Below, piece by piece: positions 1 through 5,207 of a DNA stretch of 5,207 nt; positions within the stretch are counted from its first letter, which is position 1, and every line of letters starts with the position of its first letter. A program made the translations under genes and the position numbers. The DNA is taken from the NCBI GenBank assembly GCA_002292025.1, contig DBBC01000041.1:1-5207 (forward strand), in the 5' to 3' direction. The notes below the pieces were generated by a model, which saw only the letters and a program-made list of their open reading frames with translations, ran no database searches and had not been told where the DNA came from. Source of the stretch: Firmicutes bacterium UBA994. Its GTDB lineage: Bacteria; Bacillota; UBA994.

Positions 1-1
1 C

Positions 2-1000
2 GAGGACGAGCTTGTAGACAGTGGCTTGCGCTACGATTTGACTGTGCCGCTGGCGAGGTTTTACGCTAACAATCGCGCGCGTTTGCCGGAGCAATTCAAG
101 GCCGTGCAGATTGGTACCGTGTACCGCGCCGAGCGCCCACAGAAAGGGCGGTTCCGTGCCTTTACCCAGTGCGATATAGATATCTTGGGTGAAGCGAGCG
201 AGATAGCTGAGTTAGAGCTGATTCACGCCACGGCGGAAGCGTTAAAGGCGATTGGCTTGCGCGGCTTTACAGTCGAGGTGAGCGACCGCCGTGTGCTAGC
301 CTCGTTGTTGGCAGCGTTCGGCCTTGAGCCTGCTATAATGCCGTCAGTGGCCGTGTGTATCGACAAGGTCGATAAAATCGGTTGGGAAAAGGTTATCAAT
401 GAGTTGGTGAGGCATGGTATCGCACAAGATACTGCCGCAAAGCTGGTCGGTGTGATGCAAAGCCTTAGTTTAGATACCCTAGTCGAGCATGGTGTGAGCC
501 TCAGTGTGGCCGAAGCGTTGCGCGGCGTAGTGGAGGCTGCCGCCGCGCTCGCGCTGGGCGAGTACCATGTGCGGTTTGCGCCTACCTTAGTACGCGGCAT
601 GGGCTACTATACAGGCATGGTCTTTGAAGTAACGACAGCCGGGCTGGGGCTTTCCGTGGCGGGTGGCGGCAGATACGACGGGCTGGTAGGCAAACTCTGC
701 GGGCAGAGCGTGCCAGCGGTAGGGTTTTCCATTGGCTTTGAGCGCATCGTGCTTTTGCTCGAACAGCAGGGCTTTACTCCTCCCATCAGTATGCCTGCGG
801 TGGCGCTGCTCTACGACCGCGGGGCAGGTGCACAGCATGTGCTCACCGCAGCACAGGCCCTGCGTGCGCAAGGCCTGGCGGTGCGAACTGTGCCCGAGCG
901 CAGCAAGCTCGGCAAGCAGCTCAGTCAACTTGAAGCAGAAGGCTTTGCCGGGTATTACAGCTTGGCTAACGGTCAACTGATAATGTTTGCCGCGGAATAA
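2..1000 (+). CDS. hisS: Histidine--tRNA ligase (HisRS), 5'-truncated by the window edge, short C-terminus
   Basis: Cytoplasmic class II aminoacyl-tRNA synthetase that activates histidine with ATP and charges tRNA-His. The frame is open from base 2 with no start in view. The bases before TTG 26 still encode plausible HisRS sequence (EDELVDSG then LRYDLTVPLARF), so the true start lies upstream, perhaps 70-90 codons away. About 332 residues are visible. Motif 2 is at residues 41-50 (RAERPQKGRF), followed by FTQCDIDILG. The histidine-binding stretch is LVRGMGYYTG (Arg198), then GGGRYDGLV, then motif 3 GFSIGFER near 241-248. The C-terminal anticodon-binding domain starts near PAVALLYD and keeps KLGKQL (about 302-307). 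It ends at GQLIMFAAE, an estimated 25-30 residues short of usual HisRS. The RGLDYY Asp is Gly here. The last 28 bp overlap the convergent carB. HisZ, the HisG regulatory paralogue, is the alternative, but the intact motif 2 and anticodon domain favour HisRS. Confidence 0.92.
   Translation, partial: EDELVDSGLRYDLTVPLARFYANNRARLPEQFKAVQIGTVYRAERPQKGRFRAFTQCDIDILGEASEIAELELIHATAEALKAIGLRGFTVEVSDRRVLASLLAAFGLEPAIMPSVAVCIDKVDKIGWEKVINELVRHGIAQDTAAKLVGVMQSLSLDTLVEHGVSLSVAEALRGVVEAAAALALGEYHVRFAPTLVRGMGYYTGMVFEVTTAGLGLSVAGGGRYDGLVGKLCGQSVPAVGFSIGFERIVLLLEQQGFTPPISMPAVALLYDRGAGAQHVLTAAQALRAQGLAVRTVPERSKLGKQLSQLEAEGFAGYYSLANGQLIMFAAE
973..1000. other. Tail-to-tail overlap of hisS and carB reading frames
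   Basis: The hisS stop (TAA, 998-1000, + strand) lies within carB, and the carB stop (TGA, 975-973, - strand) lies within hisS. The 28 bp encode the last residues of both proteins (HisRS ...IMFAAE and CarB ...YSAANIIS). There is no room between the genes for a terminator, and I saw no hairpin followed by a T-run on either strand nearby, so each transcript probably runs into the other gene or ends by a factor-dependent route. Confidence 0.85.
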
Positions 1001-4000
1001 GACCAGATAGGTGCGGTATCGCTGGTGTAGGCTAGGATATAGGCGGTGAGGGTATCAAGTGATGTCAGGCAAGGCACGTTGTACTCTGCCGCCATGCGCC
1101 TAATCTTAAACCCGTCGCGATAAGGCCGCTTCCCCGCGGTAGGAGTGTTGACAATTAACTGGGTGCCGCGGGTTTTGATCATATCTAGGACATTAGGGTG
1201 CCCTTCATCAATGTTATAGAGCTGCTCCGCTTCCAGACCGTGTTGTTGTAGGCGCTGCGCCGTTCCCGGCGTTGCCAGTAGGCGAAAGCCTAAGTCAGTG
1301 AGTCTTTTCGCTAGCTCTGTGCCCTCCGCTTTGTCGCGATCGGCAAACGAGAGTATGACGTTTCCCGGCGATGCAGGCAGCTTTAGCGCTCCCTGCATTG
1401 CTTTGCGCATGGCGGTAGCTAGGGTGGGCGCAATACCGATTGTTTCGCCGGTGGATTTCATCTCCGGCGAAAGACCGGTTTCTACTCCCGGCAACTTATG
1501 GAAGGAGAAAATGGGCATCTTTACAGCGCAAAGGCTGCGGGTCGGCAGGAGCCCGGGCTGCAGGCCTATCTCTTTGATAGTCTTGCCCAGCATGACGTCG
1601 ATCGCATGCCGGACCAGCGGCACGTCTGTGACTTTGCTGATAAACGGCACGGTACGGGAAGCGCGCGGGTTTACCTCCAGCACATAGAGGCGACCGGCAT
1701 AGAGAACAAACTGCACGTTCATTAAACCGCGAATATCGATTCTATTGGCCATACGGCGGCAGTACTCCACCATTAGCTGCTCTGTGGCCGTGTCCAGAGC
1801 GGTGGCGGGGTAGATGGCGATGCTGTCGCCGGAGTGCACGCCGGCGCGTTCCACATGCTGCATAATGCCGGGGATGAATACATCCTGCCCGTCGCACAGC
1901 ACGTCTGCTTCGAACTCCAAACCGGGCAGATACCTGTCGATAAGCACCGGGTGGTTAGGGGTGACCGTGGTCGCCTCCGGCAATAGGTTCTCTAGCTGTT
2001 CTGCGCTCTCAACCACGGCCATGGAGCGGCCGCCGAGCACATACGAGGGGCGCAGCAGCACCGGCCAGCCGAGTACATCTACGGCTTGGCGGGCTTCCTC
2101 TCTGGATAAAGCAGTCAGTCCTTCCGGCCGCGGAATGTCTAGTTCGCGCAAGATAGCATCAAAGCAGGCCCGGTCTTCGCAGGCGTGCATGGCAGAAGCC
2201 GTAGTCCCAAGCAGCGCAAAACCTGCTTGCTCAATGGTTGCGGCTAGGTTTACGGCTGTCTGGCCGCCAAATTGCACGGCGACGGCACCGGGGCGCTCCT
2301 GCCGTAGCACGGCCAACACGTCTTCAGCTGTCAGCGGCTCAAAATAAAGTCTGGTTGAAGTGTCAAAATCAGTGCTTACCGTCTCCGGGTTGTTGTTGAT
2401 CACAATGGAGGACAAGCCGCTGCCGCGCAGCGCTTCGCTGGCGTGCACCGAGCAATAGTCAAATTCCACGCCTTGCCCGATGCGAATGGGTCCGCTGCCA
2501 ATTACCGCGACCTTCTGCCCGGGGATGTCGCCGGCTTCGTTTTCTAGCGCAAAGGTGGAGTAAAAATAAGGAGTATGCGCCTCAAATTCCGCGGCGCATG
2601 TATCCACCATTTTGTAGACGGGGCGGATACCGCAGTCCTCGCGTAAAGCGGTGATTTCGCCCGGCGCGATGACCTTTAGTCGGGCAATGGATGCGTCGGT
2701 AAATCCAAGACGTTTGGCGCACAGTAGCAACTCTGCATCTAGGGGGTGATGGCGGATATGCGTTTCCAGTTCTATAATCTCTTGTATTTTGTCCAGCCAG
2801 AACCGGTCAATGCCGGTGGAAGCCTGAATTAAAGCAGGCGTAAACCCGCGGCGCAGAAGCTCCGCGATAACAAACAGCCTCTCATCGTCGCCGTATTCCA
2901 GCATGGCCCATAGTGTTTCATCTGTGCATCGTGCTGAGAACTCTAAGCCATCTCGCGTTAGCTCCAAGGATCGCACCGCCTTCAGCAGCGCCGACGGGAA
3001 GTTGCGTCCGATGGCCATAACTTCGCCGGTGGCTTTCATTTGCGAGCCTAGGCGCTTGTCGGCGGCGGCAAACTTATCGAAAGGCCAGCGGGGTATTTTG
3101 ACCACCACGTAGTCTATGGCGGGCTCAAAGCAGGCGGAAGTGTCAGTGATAGCATTCTGGATCTCGTCGAGATTAAAGCCCAGAGACAACAGGGATGCTA
3201 CCTTGGCGATGGGATAGCCGGTAGCCTTGGAAGCTAGCGCACTGGAACGGCTGACACGCGGGTTAACTTCGATCACAGCGTAACGCATACTGGTAGGATG
3301 CAACGCCAGTTGTACATTACAGCCGCCGACTATGCCTAGGTGCGCGGCGATGCGCAGCGCGGCGCCACGCAGCATCTGCAGCTCTTGGGAGCTTAGCGTT
3401 TGGCAGGGCGCTACCACGATGCTGTCGCCGGTGTGGATGCCTACCGGGTCTAGGTTCTCCATATGGCAGACGGCGATGGTACATCCGGCGCCATCTCTGA
3501 TCACCTCAAACTCGATTTCTTTCCAGCCGGAAATCGAAGCTTCGATTAGCACCTGTCCTACCGGACTATGGCAGAGGCCCTGCTCCGCAACAGCGCGCAG
3601 TTCATCGATGGAGTGGGCATGGCCTCCTCCCGTACCGCCCAGCGTAAAGGCCGGTCTGACAATGACAGGGAAGCCGATTTCGGCCGCGGCAGCGAGAGCT
3701 TGCTCTACACTGTGCGCGATAGAGCTTACCGGCACCGGCTCCCCAATTTCACCCATGGCCAATTTAAACTTTTGGCGGTCCTCGGCGCGCTCAATGCCAG
3801 TCAGCGGTGTACCGAGCAGCTCTACCCCGTACTGTGCCAATACGCCGCTTAACGTCTGCTCGCGCGCTACATTAAGGGCCAGTTGCCCACCCAGTGTAGG
3901 CAGCAATGCATCCGGCCGTTCACGGTCGATGATGGCCGTGAGATAGGCCAGAGTGGGGGGGTCCATATAGGTGACATCGGCAATCCCACGGTCGGTCATG

Positions 4001-4161
4001 ATGGTGGCGGGGTTATTGTTGACAAGAATGACCCGGCAGTTAGCTTCGCGCAACGTGCGGCAGGCCTGTGTGCCTGCGTAGTCGAACTCCGCCGCTTGCC
4101 CGATAATGATCGGGCCCGAGCCAATTACCAACACAGTGTTGATGCCAGGGAATTTAGGCAA
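973..4161 (-). CDS. carB: Carbamoyl-phosphate synthase large subunit (CarB / PyrAB), complete
   Basis: Makes carbamoyl phosphate from bicarbonate, ammonia and two ATP for pyrimidine and arginine synthesis; works in the cytoplasm with CarA. The 1062 residues match the family's usual length of about 1070. Domains in order: carboxyphosphate half (about 1-400) with IGSGPIIIGQ, ATP-grasp loop VRPAFTLGGTGGG near 167, GIHTGDS and EVNPRVSRSSALASK near 295; oligomerisation region (about 400-545); carbamoyl-phosphate half (about 546-925) with IGSGPIRIGQ near 552, RPSYVLGGRSM near 701, GVHSGDS and EVNPRASRTVPF near 825; MGS-like allosteric domain (about 930-1062) with ATPGTAQ, NTPTAGKRPYRDGF and CLTSLDT. 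Wording is Bacillota-like (GGCNVQLAL, KIPRWPFDKF). The start is TTG, chosen because MPKFPGINTVLVIG matches the family N-terminus and a strong ribosome site sits 7 nt upstream. It overlaps carA by 8 bp. Two family-conserved positions differ: Gln768 in GIMQH (usually Glu) and Asn983 in LYNIDEG (usually Lys). The operon promoter is outside the window. Confidence 0.98.
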   Translation of the reverse strand: MPKFPGINTVLVIGSGPIIIGQAAEFDYAGTQACRTLREANCRVILVNNNPATIMTDRGIADVTYMDPPTLAYLTAIIDRERPDALLPTLGGQLALNVAREQTLSGVLAQYGVELLGTPLTGIERAEDRQKFKLAMGEIGEPVPVSSIAHSVEQALAAAAEIGFPVIVRPAFTLGGTGGGHAHSIDELRAVAEQGLCHSPVGQVLIEASISGWKEIEFEVIRDGAGCTIAVCHMENLDPVGIHTGDSIVVAPCQTLSSQELQMLRGAALRIAAHLGIVGGCNVQLALHPTSMRYAVIEVNPRVSRSSALASKATGYPIAKVASLLSLGFNLDEIQNAITDTSACFEPAIDYVVVKIPRWPFDKFAAADKRLGSQMKATGEVMAIGRNFPSALLKAVRSLELTRDGLEFSARCTDETLWAMLEYGDDERLFVIAELLRRGFTPALIQASTGIDRFWLDKIQEIIELETHIRHHPLDAELLLCAKRLGFTDASIARLKVIAPGEITALREDCGIRPVYKMVDTCAAEFEAHTPYFYSTFALENEAGDIPGQKVAVIGSGPIRIGQGVEFDYCSVHASEALRGSGLSSIVINNNPETVSTDFDTSTRLYFEPLTAEDVLAVLRQERPGAVAVQFGGQTAVNLAATIEQAGFALLGTTASAMHACEDRACFDAILRELDIPRPEGLTALSREEARQAVDVLGWPVLLRPSYVLGGRSMAVVESAEQLENLLPEATTVTPNHPVLIDRYLPGLEFEADVLCDGQDVFIPGIMQHVERAGVHSGDSIAIYPATALDTATEQLMVEYCRRMANRIDIRGLMNVQFVLYAGRLYVLEVNPRASRTVPFISKVTDVPLVRHAIDVMLGKTIKEIGLQPGLLPTRSLCAVKMPIFSFHKLPGVETGLSPEMKSTGETIGIAPTLATAMRKAMQGALKLPASPGNVILSFADRDKAEGTELAKRLTDLGFRLLATPGTAQRLQQHGLEAEQLYNIDEGHPNVLDMIKTRGTQLIVNTPTAGKRPYRDGFKIRRMAAEYNVPCLTSLDTLTAYILAYTSDTAPIWSYSAANIIS

Positions 4162-5207
4162 AGCGTAACCCCCTTTCTGTTGTGGCCATAGATTTTAGCT
4201 TGCTAAACAGATGTGCCGCGTCGTGTTGGCCGGGGGAGGGCTCAGGGTAAAACTGAACCCCAAAGGCGGGGAGCGCAGTGTGGGCAATGCCTTCGACAGA
4301 GTTGTCGTTAAGGTTGATATGCGTGACGACAAACTGCGCGGCAGGAGTTTTGACTACCGCGAAACCGTGGTTTTGCGCAGTCATCACAGTTCTGCCCGTG
4401 GTTAAATCTTTTACCGGGTAGTTGCCGCCGCGGTGTCCGAACTTGAGCTTATACGTGTCACCGCCGCAGGCCAGAGCAAGAACTTGCTGGCCGAGACTAA
4501 TGCCGAATACGGGCACGCGGGGAAGGATTGCTTTGGTTGCCGCTATGGCGAGGGAGTAATCCTTAGGGTCACCCGGACCGTTAGACAAGACTACGGCATC
4601 GGGGGAATGGGCGAGGATATCGCGTGCGGAGCTTGTGTTTGGGACCACCCGGATACAGGCGTCAAGCGCTGCCAATGCGCTAACAATGCTTGCTTTTGTG
4701 CCAAAGTCGACTAACGTTACTTGCCAAGTGCCCGTTTCTTTAGCCCAGTATGGCCCGGGAGTACCGGCATGGGCGGCTAAGTCGCGACTGCGGCGGAAAG
4801 CGCTGAGTTCACTTACAGCGGTTGCGACTGCTTCCTTGCTGTTCACAAATTTGCCGGGCAAAGTGCCGTGCGCGCGGAGGTGGCGCATGAGTGCGCGAGT
4901 ATCTACCCCTGTGAGCCCCGGTATGTTATATTCTTTTAGGTAACTGTCAAGGGTTTGCCTGTGCATCCAGTGGCTAGGCTTGGCGCATGCCTCCGCCACC
5001 ACTAGGCCTGCGGCATGAATCTTTGCGCTTTCGGCAAATTCCGGCGCAATGCCGTAATTGCCGATTAAGGGATAAGTCAGCGCCACAATCTGCCCAGCGC
5101 ACGTCGGGTCGGTAAGTACCTCTTGGTAGCCCGCCATACCGGTGTTAAACACGGTCTCCCCCGTGACATCGCGCCAGTCGCCAAACGGAGTGCCGGGGAA
5201 GATGCTG
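4154..5207 (-). CDS. carA: Carbamoyl-phosphate synthase small subunit (CarA / PyrAA) with a degenerate glutaminase site; N-terminus cut by window edge
   Basis: CarA normally hydrolyses glutamine and channels ammonia to CarB. About 350 residues are visible. Codons above the GTG at 5152 still encode CarA sequence (SIFPGTPFGDWRDVTGET), so about ten N-terminal residues lie outside. The N-terminal domain shows FNTGMAGYQE, DPTCAGQIVALTYPLIGNYG and IPGLTGVDTRAL; the class I amidotransferase domain shows LVDFGTK, LSNGPGDP, the nucleophile loop, FGHRGGN and TAQNHGFAV. The nucleophile Cys is Ser (AGT, codon 4496-4498, FGISLGQQ). The catalytic His is Tyr (TAC, codon 4247-4249, FYPEPSPG). The Glu partner remains (4241-4243). 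The loop His is Gln (4487-4489), and NHPVKD reads NYPVKD (Tyr, 4418-4420). The frame is otherwise intact, which argues against simple decay. In E. coli, loss of this Cys abolishes glutamine use but spares ammonia use; mammalian CPS I carries the same Ser. I infer a structural subunit of an ammonia-dependent enzyme. Its stop overlaps the carB start. Confidence 0.96.
   Translation of the reverse strand, partial: SIFPGTPFGDWRDVTGETVFNTGMAGYQEVLTDPTCAGQIVALTYPLIGNYGIAPEFAESAKIHAAGLVVAEACAKPSHWMHRQTLDSYLKEYNIPGLTGVDTRALMRHLRAHGTLPGKFVNSKEAVATAVSELSAFRRSRDLAAHAGTPGPYWAKETGTWQVTLVDFGTKASIVSALAALDACIRVVPNTSSARDILAHSPDAVVLSNGPGDPKDYSLAIAATKAILPRVPVFGISLGQQVLALACGGDTYKLKFGHRGGNYPVKDLTTGRTVMTAQNHGFAVVKTPAAQFVVTHINLNDNSVEGIAHTALPAFGVQFYPEPSPGQHDAAHLFSKLKSMATTERGLRFA
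4168..4178 (-). promoter_or_regulatory. Ribosome-binding site of carB
   Basis: On the - strand this reads AGAAAGGGGGT, close to the Bacillota consensus AGAAAGGAGGT, and ends 7 nt before the TTG at 4161-4159. It lies inside the last codons of carA (Glu-Arg-Gly). It decides the start of carB: no ATG or GTG lies between the in-frame stop at 4197-4195 and this TTG, and MPKFPGI matches the family N-terminus. Together with the carA stop at 4156-4154, which lies just past the TTG, it suggests translational coupling so that the two subunits are made in step. The coupling is inferred. Confidence 0.78.

Noticed and set aside
26..28. TTG at 26 as the hisS start
   Set aside because: It is the Leu of the conserved LRYDLTVPLAR motif in the middle of the catalytic domain, and the upstream codons are also HisRS-like. 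The gene is simply cut by the window edge.
894..912. Inverted repeat CCGAGC...GCTCGG as a terminator
   Set aside because: Only a 6-bp stem inside the hisS coding sequence, with no T-run on either strand after it. Likely chance.
2..1000. HisZ (ATP phosphoribosyltransferase regulatory subunit) instead of HisRS
   Set aside because: Motif 2 with RPQKGRF, the histidine-motif Arg and the GGGRYDGLV stretch are intact, and most of an anticodon-binding domain with KLGKQL is present. No hisG is visible next to it.
1814..2347. A 177-codon open frame on the + strand
   Set aside because: Antisense to the second ATP-grasp half of carB, rich in Ser/Thr/Cys, with no family motif. Shadow frame.
3332..3946. 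A 204-codon open frame on the + strand
   Set aside because: It lies entirely antisense to the conserved carboxyphosphate half of carB, has low-complexity Ser/Ala/Pro-rich sequence and no recognisable motif. It is a shadow of carB codon bias.
5150..5152. GTG at 5152 as the carA start
   Set aside because: It is the Val of GE(T/V)VFNTGM, an internal conserved motif. The upstream codons encode the expected CarA N-terminal segment to the window edge.
4154..5207. carA as a pseudogene
   Set aside because: There is no stop or frameshift, the length is normal, structural motifs are kept, and it remains coupled to carB. The losses are confined to a few active-site and nearby positions, which fits altered function better than decay, though early decay cannot be excluded from one sequence.

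Overview
The window is a compact, fully coding stretch with two transcription units that converge on each other. From left to right it holds the 3' part of a histidyl-tRNA synthetase gene (hisS, + strand, cut by the left edge), a complete carbamoyl-phosphate synthase large-subunit gene (carB, - strand), and the almost complete small-subunit gene (carA, - strand, missing only about the first ten codons at the right edge). There is no intergenic gap anywhere: hisS and carB overlap tail to tail by 28 bp, and carA and carB overlap by 8 bp. No RNA gene, mobile element, repeat array or CRISPR was seen.

The organism looks like a moderately GC-rich member of the Bacillota (Firmicutes). CarB has wording typical of that group (GGCNVQLAL, KIPRWPFDKF, HVERAGVHSGDS) and carB has a strong AGAAAGGGGGT ribosome-binding site before a TTG start. 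This is recalled similarity, not a database result, and the genus cannot be named.

carA and carB form an operon for carbamoyl phosphate, the precursor of pyrimidines and arginine. Normally CarA releases ammonia from glutamine and passes it through a tunnel to CarB, which uses two ATP to join it to bicarbonate. CarB appears intact in both ATP-grasp halves.

The surprise is CarA. Its open reading frame is full and otherwise well conserved, but the glutaminase active site has lost both key catalytic residues. The nucleophile Cys in the FGICLGHQ motif is Ser (FGISLGQQ), and the catalytic His in the HPEASPG motif is Tyr (YPEPSPG). Several other near-invariant positions have changed too. The Cys-to-Ser change is the same as in mammalian ammonia-dependent CPS I. 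The best reading is a bacterial two-subunit CPS that has become ammonia-dependent while keeping CarA as a structural partner. A second, normal carA elsewhere in the genome would weaken that reading.

Lesser oddities are a HisRS that stops roughly 25-30 residues early in its anticodon-binding domain, exactly where it runs into carB, a Gly in place of Asp in its RGLDYY histidine motif, and two substitutions in CarB near the ornithine and nucleotide effector sites.
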